In this document: positions 35,761-44,779 of the stretch, piece by piece
How the letters are laid out: the number at the start of each line of letters is the position of its first letter
How positions within the stretch are numbered: position 1 is the first letter of the stretch
Assembly (NCBI GenBank): GCA_963931925.1
Contig: OZ007579.1
Location: forward strand, 26,071,769-26,135,768
Direction of reading: 5' to 3'
From: Onchidella celtica
Taxonomy: Eukaryota > Mollusca > Gastropoda > Systellommatophora > Onchidiidae
DNA length: 64,000 bases
Translations under genes and position numbers: made by a program
The notes under the pieces: generated by a model
Told to the model about the DNA's origin: nothing
Seen by the model: the letters and a program-made list of their open reading frames with translations, nothing else
The model's database searches: none

Positions 35761-36099
35761 CTTGCACCAAATCCTTACTCAAATTCAACAGTTAGGCTAC
35801 ATTTCACAAGAAGGCAGAGAACACACAAAATGTTGATTATTCATTACTAAACGGAAAGCATTCTTTATCAAAGGCACTAGTATTTTTTTTACACACACCC
35901 CCCCCCCCCCGCTTCCCAGTTTTATTGACCCGTTGTGGGGGTTGTCACTGTCACCCGGGGCGTCACTAACGGGCACTAGGGGAACCTCGAATGTACCTAC
36001 CAACACACCGAGGCCTGGCCGAGTGCCCGAGGCAGCGGCATCCTCAGATATGACGCATTCACTCGCCCACCATCAGATTCTGCCTTGTCTGATCGTCTG
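35761..36099. other. Unassigned non-coding stretch
   Basis: Poly(C) at 35898-35909; otherwise nothing. Confidence 0.45.
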
Positions 36100-36480
36100 G
36101 GATCCGTTTCATCCCTTCTTTGTTTCACGCCTTCTGTCTCTCTGTGCTTGTACTTCTTCTGTCAATCTACCTCTATCTCTCTTTCTGTCACACACACACA
36201 GTCTCCACCCTCTCATTATGTCTCTCTCTCTCTCCCTGTTTCCCCCCCTCTCATTAGGTCTCTTTCTCTCTCCTTTTCTCATTACCTCTCCCTCCCTCTT
36301 TCTCTCTTCCCCCCCCCCCCCAGTCTGCCAGTCTCCAGTTTTTCCTTCCTTATGTTCTCCCTTTGTCTGTCTTCTATCTTACCGAATGGCACTTCTGTTT
36401 TTCGTGACATTGTCCACCTTCTTTCATTTCCTGTCAGCCCCACTGTCATATGACACGTATTTTCTTATCCCCCCCCCCCT
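36100..36480. repeat. CT-rich low-complexity tract
   Basis: Interrupted CT/TCTC, a short (CA)n and two poly(C) runs; open frames here are artefacts. Confidence 0.85.
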
Positions 36481-36929
36481 CCTCGAATGTCGTCGTCTTT
36501 CTGTTGTCGTGGCGAGAAAACAGGTCGTGTTTCGTAAGTAACAGTCATGACGATATATTTTTATGTCATCCAGTCGCACCCGTTTCATGTTAAACTTTTA
36601 AGTCTGGAAACAAACAAACAAACAAACAGGACCTGCGTCTCAAGTTTTTCCTACAACGTCGCCGAAAACAAAGCAAGAAGAAGAAATGACAAGCTGTCTC
36701 CGATGTCACCAGTAGTTTTCTTTCTTTCTTTTTTATTCTGTCACTTTGTTTTGTTTGTTTTACGCAGGCTTGGCGCTCAAATGCGACTTTGTTGTGTTGC
36801 AGTTGCGTCGCATTTTTTCATATCCACCTTAAATGACAGACACCATTCCCTGTTTCATCTAATTGCCGGATCATCCGGGAACAACAGGATAACACACATG
36901 CAAGCAAATAGATAAAGATACACAATAGT
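36481..36929. other. Unassigned non-coding stretch
   Basis: Nothing recognised. Confidence 0.5.
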
Positions 36930-37160
36930 CTTTTTATTCCCAGCAATTCGCTTCAACAAGACACCTTAGCTAGTTGGAGTATGCGTCTTATTTCACTAAG
37001 GTTCCTTATCGTGTCACTTCATGTGTGCCTGCTATTGAGTTTATTGAGTTATGGTATGTGTTTATGTAATGACGCGTAGGATATGTGTACCATCTATGTG
37101 CTCACAAACACTCTCTGAAAGAGAATTTCCGTTATGTTATATTAAAGAAATTCTTCTTAT
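36930..37160 (+). repeat. Dispersed retroposon-like repeat R1, copy 2
   Basis: Reverse relative to 11455-11720: caacaagacacctt, atttcactaaggttcct, tgagttatg and gtttatgtaatga blocks, then a decayed 3' end. Confidence 0.72.
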
Positions 37161-37712
37161 TTTTTTTTTCTTTAATTTAGACAAACGAATGGAAATGCGC
37201 GCACATGCGAGACGGCCTTATTACAATCGATAGGAACATGGAACTAATATATCACTGCGACACGATACCAAGTCGCATCTGCGCCCCCGAGCCATAAGTT
37301 CTATTCTGCGTTTGTTCTATAATATTACTCACTGTCTCCGTTCTAACATTCCTCACCGTGTCCGTCCCACCCCAGCTCAACACTTCGGTGTGAAGTCAGT
37401 CAAGCCTTTCTCTCCCACGTGCACTCGCTTGACATCGCGCACCCTCTTGAAAAGTCACAGTGACCCCTACTTCAGCTAGTCAGGTCACCCCAGCCCTTTG
37501 CCCTGCCGCCGCGGTTCTAAAACTGTGAATCGAGTGGTACCCGAATTGATTTTCAGTGACCGACGCGTATACCTGAAGATACAAGCATTAAATTAATCAT
37601 AGATTAAATTATACATCAAGCAGGTTGCTCGTATGTATTAATTGAATTTGATAGATAGACATTGTTTTCTATATTTTTTTCTGTCCTTTTTTATTATATT
37701 GGCCTCACTTAG
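37161..37712. other. Unassigned non-coding stretch
   Basis: Nothing recognised. Confidence 0.5.
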
Positions 37713-37930
37713 TTCAATTGGTCTATGCAATTTCAGTGCATTTATTCAAAGTTCAATTGATTTCAGAACATTTGTTCAAAATTCAATCAATCTAGGCATT
37801 TTCAGTACATTTGTTCCAAGTTCAGTTAATCTATGCATTTTCAGTACATTTTGTTCAAAGTTCAGTTAATCTAGGCATTTTCAGTACATTTGTTCGAAGT
37901 TCAGTTATCTACGCATTTTCAGTACGTCTA
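37713..37930 (+). repeat. ~40-bp minisatellite, five to six units
   Basis: Unit gcattttcagtacatttgtt plus caaagttcagttaatctag. Confidence 0.9.
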
Positions 37931-38440
37931 TTCATCCTTTCATTTGTCTATCCACCAATCCATGCCACTGTTTTGCTACATCTTTCATATCGTCACCTCT
38001 CTACACTAATGGCATCAATCGGTTTTGACACTTTAGATATTAAGAAAAAAAACTGTTTCTTTTCCTGTCATTTGGTGACTTATGCCATTATGATTCTATT
38101 GAATTATGACATTTTTTTTTCCTATTGGCGCATTTCTTTTTCTGTTTTAGCAGTCATGGTCAGGGATGCAGTGAACTGTCTTTTGTCGCTTTTTGGCATA
38201 AGTCTGACATATTATGCCATTATCGTAGAGCAGTGACGGCACATGTCCTCGAAAAAAAAAAAAAAAGCCCCAGCAGCGGACTGCAGAGGTTGCAGACTTG
38301 CGTCCCTGTCAGGTGTGACACGGGCCTCCTCCCACTTCCAATGGAAATTCCCATCCATTCCACCACCCCTCCTTTTTTTTCCCTCCTGTAAATAAAGATA
38401 AGCAGGCAGAAGCTTGGGGGGAACATGGCATTAGCGAAAT
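37931..38440. other. Unassigned non-coding stretch
   Basis: Nothing recognised. Confidence 0.5.
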
Positions 38441-38600
38441 TAATTTTCTTCTCCCTGGCGTCTCGGCTGGAATTGTAGAAGGGGTCGCGGGTTCGAACCT
38501 TGACTGGGATAAGCCTATTACTTGTCTTTCTTCCGTCATTCACTTCAGCTTTTTCTGAGCACTGAACTAGACGCACGCGTTATAAGCGCCTTCACCTGAG
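38441..38600 (+). mobile_element. tRNA-like SINE, third family
   Basis: A B-box-like cgcgggttcgaacctt followed by gactgggataagcc, and a body with agctttttctgagcactgaa that recurs at 61590-61610. No full cloverleaf. Confidence 0.45.
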
Positions 38601-38624
38601 AAAGATACAGAAGATGGTTTTTGC

Positions 38625-38835
38625 CTTCCCCAATTCGCCTGAACAAGAACATCATAGATAGATGTGTGCCATATTTTACTAAGGCTCCATGCCATGCTAC
38701 CTCATGTAACAAGCCAGTTATTGAGTTATGATATTTATGTAATGATGGGTTAGAAAGTGTGTACCGTGTTATGTGCTCTGTGAAAGTGATTTTTCCGTCG
38801 ATAATAGAGCGATTCTTATCTTGTCTTTTCTCCTT
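38625..38835 (+). repeat. Dispersed retroposon-like repeat R1, copy 3
   Basis: gtgtgccatattttactaag, gctacctcatgtaa, gagttatgatatttatgta and end gataatagagcgattcttat. Confidence 0.75.
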
Positions 38836-39342
38836 TTCCCCTTTAATGTAACTGTGGCACAGCGTCTTGCATTTTCTCTTGAATGTTGCTAGGGGAACGT
38901 AGTGTTATTACAAAGCCAAATAGAGAAAACTACTGAGTTATGTTCAGTTCAGCAATGGCTTATAAGGTAAAATACCACGTTCCTCTAACAATAGCCGTTC
39001 CTCTTTTTACTGATGGTTCCTAAGACGGAAATGCTGAAAGCAGTAAGCTGATTTTTTTAGTGTGCAGACTTTGAGACTCACTGGCGCACCGAGGCATTCA
39101 GTGATTGAAAACGGCGGCGCGTTTGTGGCTTTGTGTCGATGTAACAAGTTTTGAACAAAAGGTTGAATAGAGCAGCTGAGGATTATGTTGCCCGATCACT
39201 TTACAATCTTTGTGCACGTCCGCAGATTGGAAACACATCGGCGGAGTGGTTCTCAAACATCCATTGAGTAACCTGATCGGTTCCCCATAAGGTGAAAGCA
39301 AAAATTTAGCGCACTGGATGTCTAGCGCCACGAATTATTAAC
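38836..39342. other. Unassigned non-coding stretch
   Basis: Nothing recognised. Confidence 0.5.
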
Positions 39343-39430
39343 GTTTAAGTTTATTGTAGGCCTGACGGCCAATTGAAAATAGACACGGGGATCATGTAAA
39401 CAAGCTTTGAAAAGACACTGAAAAAAGAAC
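39343..39430 (-). mobile_element. Retroposon 3' end, reverse copy of 6600-6697
   Basis: In reverse it reads catgatccccgtgt, aattggccgtcaggcc and aataaacttaaac, as in the first copy but without the hexamer tail. Confidence 0.6.
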
Positions 39431-39549
39431 AGAACTCGAACGCACTCGGTCATTCGTTATCCCCTCTCCTTGCTACCTAGTATAGTTTATACATTTAATA
39501 ATATACACAGTAACAGTACTAGCTAAAGTAGCTCTGGTAAGGTGCCATT

Positions 39550-39775
39550 CGTAGAACGTGTGATCACGTAGTCACACCAAAATTTCCGATCATACTTTTC
39601 CATTCTTCTCCAAGAAAAATGCCCCTCTACTTTTTGGGGCTCGGAAACGTCAACAAATTTTTATTTAGATCGAATTTCGTCCAACATTGACGTGTCCGCG
39701 TAAGTTATAAAAAAAATTGAGACAGTGCAGAAAGTTTCATAATTTTTGGTCCCATAGATTTTATCCTACTCCAAA
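39550..39775 (+). repeat. Dispersed repeat, family shared with 3871-4085
   Basis: Same ordered blocks as the first copy, including agtttcataatttttggt. Confidence 0.6.
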
Positions 39776-40081
39776 GTCCACGTCTCACACAAGGGAAAAC
39801 AAACGTGATTCAGTACGACATGGAGCTAATTTTATGTTGGTTGTCGTGCAAATCAACAACAGAGATGGAGTCAAGTTGACTCGCTGACGTCATTCGCTCT
39901 GCGTGAGTTTGGTGCTCGAATTTCTCTATTTGTGACAAGAACAAAGGGGTTTAAGCTCAGTGTTGTATTGGTTAGCAGATGGAGAAAAAAGAACAAAAAG
40001 AAACGCACTGGAGGGATCTGGTTTGGGAGAGGTATGTTTGTGTGTGTGTAAAATATCATTCTTCATGCCACAGTACTGATC
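39776..40081. other. Unassigned non-coding stretch
   Basis: Nothing recognised. Confidence 0.5.
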
Positions 40082-40440
40082 CCGAATCTTTTTGATTATT
40101 GGTAATTGAGAATACCGTGTGGCAAAGGGAGGGTTGTTTTGATTCGCCTTTATTTCATTTTAATTTCCAAATTGAATTGAGGGATGTATACGGAATTAAT
40201 GGTAAATGACACACGGATGGAGTGGTCCAAAGGTGGGCCTGGCATGAGTTTGAAGGGTGATAAGTTCGGATCTTTTTGTTTATTGGTAACTGGGAATACT
40301 GTTTGGCAAAGGGAGAGTTGTTTTGATACGCCTTTATTCCATTTTAATTTCCAAACAGAATGGAGAGATGCATCTATAGGGAAAAGGGGATGGGTGATGA
40401 AGAGAGAGGTCCAGAGTTTGAGGGGTGATGGGTTCGGATC
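40082..40440 (+). repeat. Tandem duplication, period about 184 bp
   Basis: atctttttg-ttattggtaa, ggcaaaggga and cctttat-cattttaatttc occur twice; gggtgat-gttcggatc marks a third partial unit. Confidence 0.85.
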
Positions 40441-40949
40441 CCGTTTAGGGCGTGGTTCAATCTAAATTCTGACAGTTTTGCCGGTGACCGGAGGGCGGTC
40501 CGTGCAGGTAGCGCGACAGGGCGTTCTTTCAGCACACGCAGGGTCGATCGAACCCAGCCAGGGAGATTATTCTGTCGTGTTGACGATGCTCTGGGTTTGG
40601 ATTTCACCAGGTACAGGTCTGGCCTGCCCTGGTCTTTTTATGGAAGGGGATGGGGCGGTAGCAGACTGGGAAAGGTCATCTGTCAGAACAAACGTTTGTT
40701 TCGTTAACCCTTTGAGCGGGTGGTTGGTAGGCGCTTGTGGTAGTGTCTTCTTCTGTCTTATCGATCATTCTGTTATACTCTCACTGTTGTGACCGTTTTC
40801 ATGTCTGTGTGCATCTTCTAACTCACACTCAATCTCGAGCTCATTAACCTTTGAATGCGGGCACTGTATAGATCTGATCGTAAACTGGCACCCGTAATAT
40901 AGCTTGTAGTAATATTTTAGTCAAGCGAAAGTGATTTAACTTTAGAAAA
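40441..40949 (+). other. Mostly unassigned; weak X2 repeat copy at about 40715-40830
   Basis: ggtaggcgcttgtggtag and attctgttatactctc resemble X2 at 43115-43160. Confidence 0.45.
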
Positions 40950-41043
40950 TATATTTCTTATTTCTTAAGACTCACACTGGCTACTTGAAAAATCTGCAGC
41001 AGTCACCAGTGGCGGAGCTAATGGGAGAGCAGAAGGTCCGGCC
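40950..41043 (+). repeat. 94-bp segment repeated identically at 42167-42260
   Basis: No difference seen over 94 bp, from tatatttcttatttcttaag to gagcagaaggtccggcc. The flanks differ. Confidence 0.93.
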
Positions 41044-41354
41044 GCTCCCTCCGAGCATATTCTTAAAAACAATGGTGTATTTTTAGAATTGTTTTTTTTC
41101 TTCTTCTCGAGTTTACATGCAAAAGAACAATGTACTTCATTTAACATTGCATCTGCCTTGTGTTTCGATTTTAAATACTAAAACATAAAAAAAGTAGAAC
41201 GAATATATTTATACTAAAAATTATTTGGCACGTATTCTGGCGCGTTATGAATGAGCTCACTCACGCTTAACGTTAGGGTCTTTGCTCGGCCCTTGGCAGT
41301 TGAAAGTAACCAGGAGCATGAAACTTATTCCGGCCCAGGCACCGCCTAATAAAT
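41044..41354. other. Unassigned non-coding stretch
   Basis: Nothing recognised. Confidence 0.5.
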
Positions 41355-41690
41355 TAACCAGACTGGAAACACGAGCTTCGGGCTGTGTCGTTTTTTACGG
41401 AATTTCCCGAGCGGCGACCGTATAACCAACATGGCTGCCGCTCGGGAAATTCCGATTCTAGTTCTATCTGCAGTAGAAATTTCTTTTTAATTGTCAAGAT
41501 TGGTGGTACATGTATTAATTTCTTGGTGCGGAACCAAACTTCCACGTTCAGTAGGCGCGTCAAAATGGTATCATTCAAAATTGTAGCTTTGCTGAAGTGT
41601 CGGTGGCTACCGTAAACCTAAAATGGCGGATGTTCATGACCTTTCGCTGTTTTGTGACGTCACACAATGGGATCATCCAGTCTGGGTATT
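41355..41690. mobile_element. Inverted-repeat element with internal hairpin and kappaB-like motifs
   Basis: accagactgg at the left and ccagtctggg at the right are inverted. Inside, 41399-41415 and 41437-41453 form a perfect 17-bp stem ending in gggaaattcc, a match to the NF-kappaB consensus. Element boundaries are inferred. Confidence 0.55.
41399..41453. repeat. Perfect 17-bp hairpin
   Basis: Arms ggaatttcccgagcggc and gccgctcgggaaattcc with a 21-bp loop. Confidence 0.9.
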
Positions 41691-42038
41691 TTATTAGTCT
41701 GTGGGCCCAGGCAAGCAAAAGGTTAAAACATTAGGGGGGCGGCTTAGGTTGAGGTGACATTGTGTATCTATGTGTACTTCTGTGTACGCAGGCCCATTTT
41801 CCTTCATGTGTGCATGTCTATTTTTTTTGTCTTAGCGCTGAATTTGCCGTTGTTTCTCCACTTGACTTGTGGTTTTTGCCTTTTTGACATTCCACCAGGG
41901 CGAACAATTTATGAGTGGCTCTCCTGTGCTTCAAGTGGTCTGGAAAGCGAAAAATACTGGCTGTTCTTTGAGCCGTGATTGCTTTGCGTAGATCGGTGGT
42001 TCTTAACCTTTTAGAATGTGTTTCTCCCTAAATTTATG
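41691..42038. other. Mostly unassigned; hAT-like terminus near 41995
   Basis: ggtggttcttaacctttt at 41995-42012 looks like a hAT MITE left end cut by the following SINE. Confidence 0.4.
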
Positions 42039-42615
42039 GGGACACGATGGTTTAGAGGCACGGTGCTCGCCTCGCATGCCGAATGTACCGGGTTCAATTC
42101 CCGGTCGGTGCAGGCATATCGGAATTTTCGGCTTTATCTTATATTTTCATGTCCATGGTCTTATGGTATATTTCTTATTTCTTAAGACTCACACTGGCTA
42201 CTTGAAAAATCTGCAGCAGTCACCAGTGGCGGAGCTAATGGGAGAGCAGAAGGTCCGGCCATTTTTAACGATTTATCGAGCACCTAGTCTTCTCGGATAG
42301 ATCGCTTCATTTTTTAACGATTTATCGAGCAGCTAGTCTTCTCGGATAGATCGCTTCATTTTTTAACGATTTATCGAGCACCTAGTCTTCTCGGATAAGG
42401 ACGAACAATTCGGAGGGCCCATGTGCACGTTGCACACGTCGAAGGTACTTTGGCAGTTAGAAATCGAGAAGAGCGGCCCGAACAAGGCTGCTGCGCGGGC
42501 AAAATTCTAAGAAAGGAATTAATTCCTAGCACAAAAACCACACAGAAAGAAGAACAAGAAAGATAAAAGCAAGAAATGTGAGGTGTAAATGCCAAGAGCA
42601 GAGAACCTGTTTCTC
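42039..42615 (+). mobile_element. tRNA-derived SINE S1 carrying a patchwork insertion
   Basis: Head (gatggtttagaggcacggtg, gggttcaattcccgg) and body/tail (42370-42610) are S1. Between them lie the 94-bp segment (42167-42260) and about 2.7 units of a 49-bp tandem repeat joining gcttcattttttaacgattt to the SINE's own gagcacctagtcttctcgga. Confidence 0.88.
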
Positions 42616-42626
42616 TCTCTCTCTCC

Positions 42627-42643
42627 CCCCCCCCCCCCCCCCC
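42627..42643. repeat. Poly(C) tract
   Basis: A run of C after a short CT block. Confidence 0.97.
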
Positions 42644-42769
42644 CATGGAAAAGCAGAAATTGGTATAATTGTTTACCTCCGCGACATACTTACCCTTCGA
42701 TGCTAACAATGGTTTCGCGGGGTCTCCCGTGTCTCGCAGTGCAAATCGACCAAAAGTGAAACCTCTCTA

Positions 42770-42870
42770 TACATCTATACTCACTGATGGATTTCACTGA
42801 AACTCGCTATCGTGATGTCAGCATCCAACTAGTTGGATTATCAAAATCGGCTAGGGCGCTTGTATGCGTA
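42770..42870. mobile_element. MITE fragment related to 11246-11416
   Basis: gatgtcagcatccaactagt and atcaaaatcggctagggcgc match family blocks. Confidence 0.45.
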
Positions 42871-43094
42871 AGCTGATGGGGCAGGTGTGTCTTGGGTCGG
42901 TTTTGACTTGAAATTCTTTGAACCATCGCGCACCGAGTCAAAACTGTTTCGTTTTGATATAGCGTGGCTTGTTGCAAAGGCGTAAAAAGCACACAGTTAA
43001 TATTGAGGCTTACAACACTGACGTATTTCGTCAAGGAAGTGAGTGAGTTTTCACGACATTTCTTGTCTTGGTTTTATTTATTTTATGACACATC

Positions 43095-43240
43095 ATTGGC
43101 TGATTGCGCTGGTCCTCGGTAGGCGCTTCTGGTAGGATATTCTGTCATCCTCATCCTGTTATATTCTGTCTATCGTCTTGCTTCTCCCTAGCATGATGTG
43201 ACAGTTATCTCGTCGACGTGCTTTCTCCAAACTCACTGTT
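43095..43240 (+). repeat. Dispersed repeat X2, intact-looking copy
   Basis: Reference copy for the family also seen at 31385/32848 and 52676-52800. Confidence 0.65.
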
Positions 43241-43584
43241 GACTGCTATATTGAAAGCTATTTACGATGCAAGAAAGGAAAATGTATTGCACATCAGTAG
43301 AAAATTATTATGCAAATTCCTGAATAAGAACAATAAATGCGGCTATGTACTTTCGCAATACATGTGATGTGTGTTATTCAACGGTCTGGCATTTCTTACC
43401 TAAAACCCTCTACTTCTCACCCTCCCTACAAGTTAAGAAGCACTGTCCCAGATGTGCCAGAACACGGATGCTCAAATTATTGTATCTGGCATCTGTAAGA
43501 TTTGCAGATCTTACGACGTTTTTTTTTTTTTTGGCTCTACCGGTGGCTGTTTAGCGTCACGGTTCCAAGGAGAGTCTTGAGTAA
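43241..43584. other. Unassigned non-coding stretch
   Basis: Nothing recognised. Confidence 0.5.
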
Positions 43585-43780
43585 ACTTTTGTATGTCCAT
43601 GCTGGTAGCTCGCCGTCCGTAAAATTTGCCTCACACCAGCTCAATAGGCACTGCTCACACCCCGACCCAGCGGGATGCAGCGGGCAGTGCCTGTTGTGCT
43701 CGTATTGTTAAGCAAAATTTTTTGGGCGGCGAGCCACCGGTCTGGTGCCTTCACCAATCTTGGTCTGTCTCAACCCTTAG
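43585..43780. mobile_element. Foldback MITE, copy 2
   Basis: Shares caataggcactgc, gatgcagcgggcagtgcct, gagccaccggtctgg and an end like tctgtctcaaccctt with 22195-22402. Confidence 0.82.
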
Positions 43781-43956
43781 GGTGTTTTTTTTTGTCTTCC
43801 AGAACATGCTGGAAGAATAATTATGGTTGAACATGGATAAGCTTGCGGATGTCGGAATGGATGGTCAGATGGATAGGAGATTGCGTACAAAAAATATCAG
43901 GCAGCGCCTGATGTTCTCCGATTTGTCCGTGGACCCATTAAATTGTATCAGATTTT

Positions 43957-44035
43957 GCATTTACACGTAACGATTCCCCGCCAGACGACAAATCGCTTCA
44001 TTTTTTAACGATTTATCTATGCGTGTAAATGGCCC
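43957..44035. repeat. Small inverted-repeat element
   Basis: catttacacg and cgtgtaaatg enclose an inner aatcg/cgatt hairpin. Its core 43992-44017 is the likely source of part of the 42261-42370 repeat. Confidence 0.6.
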
Positions 44036-44100
44036 TTAAGACTAAGAGCAGTTCAGTTCATGTGTGAATGGACATGTGCATGCAGAGCTTGGTTACTGTA

Positions 44101-44120
44101 GCCCCCCCCCCCCCCCCCCC
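44101..44120. repeat. Poly(C) tract
   Basis: Twenty C residues 210 bp upstream of the Sulf exon 1 acceptor. Confidence 0.97.
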
Positions 44121-44252
44121 TTCCAAAAATGTATTTGTTGCAAAGGTGGGGCTTTTTAATACGCTTACATTTTTTTTCGGCCACTCTTTGACATTGTACC
44201 AAGCCCAACTTTGACCCAGCGGATCTGTGTACAAACATGCCTTTGGTGGTGA

Positions 44253-44271
44253 TGGGGGGGGGGGGGGGGGA
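44253..44271. repeat. Poly(G) tract
   Basis: G run 60 bp upstream of the Sulf exon 1 acceptor. Confidence 0.97.
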
Positions 44272-44332
44272 GGCTTTGGGAAAATTGAATTAATACATCT
44301 ATAAGTTTTCTTCTATTTTTTCTTCTTCCCAG

Positions 44333-44391
44333 GTCAAAAGAACAGAACTCTAGAAAAACCAGTGGAAAAAACAACACAAAACTACTCAAGA
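44333..44391 (+). other. 5' UTR part of first coding exon, with splice acceptor
   Basis: A pyrimidine-rich tract ends in cccag at 44328-44332, a good acceptor, so the exon carrying the start codon begins near 44333 and an upstream leader exon must exist. No in-frame stop separates the acceptor from the ATG, so a longer N-terminus starting in an unseen exon cannot be excluded. The hydrophobic signal segment just after the ATG argues for 44392 as the real start. Confidence 0.7.
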
Positions 44392-44779
44392 ATGGCTGAG
44401 CTAAGGTCGCCACAGTTCAACAAAACCAGCAGCAGTGTGAGCTTAGCTGTGCTGTGTATTCTTGTCGTTACATCTAGTATTATCCCTGCCGCAGACAGCA
44501 GTCGTGGTCAGCACGTCAGAGAACGCAAGATCTCTCTCACTGGTCGAAAAGTACGGGTTTTGCCCAAAGCCGTTTCAGACTCTTCGTCCTATCGAGGACA
44601 ATCGTCCAGATATTCGGACTATCGCCCGTATCAAAGAACGGCGCCGTACAAACAGTCCCACTCCAGAAATCCATCCAGAACACATTTCAGAGAATACCCA
44701 GCTTGGAGGAGAGCAGGAGTGAAAAGTGATAAGCCAAACATTGTTGTCATTCTTACGGACGATCAGGATGTTTTATTAG
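44392..44779 (+). CDS. Sulf exon 1: signal peptide, Ser/Arg/Tyr-rich linker, first metal-binding motif
   Basis: Residues 1-129. A hydrophobic run (about 15-33) follows a polar N-terminal stretch and reads as a signal peptide. An 80-residue Ser/Arg/Tyr-rich linker follows, then the sulfatase beta-strand [13 protein letters not shown] with D123 and D124. The donor is gtaaaa at 44780, phase 1. Confidence 0.95.
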
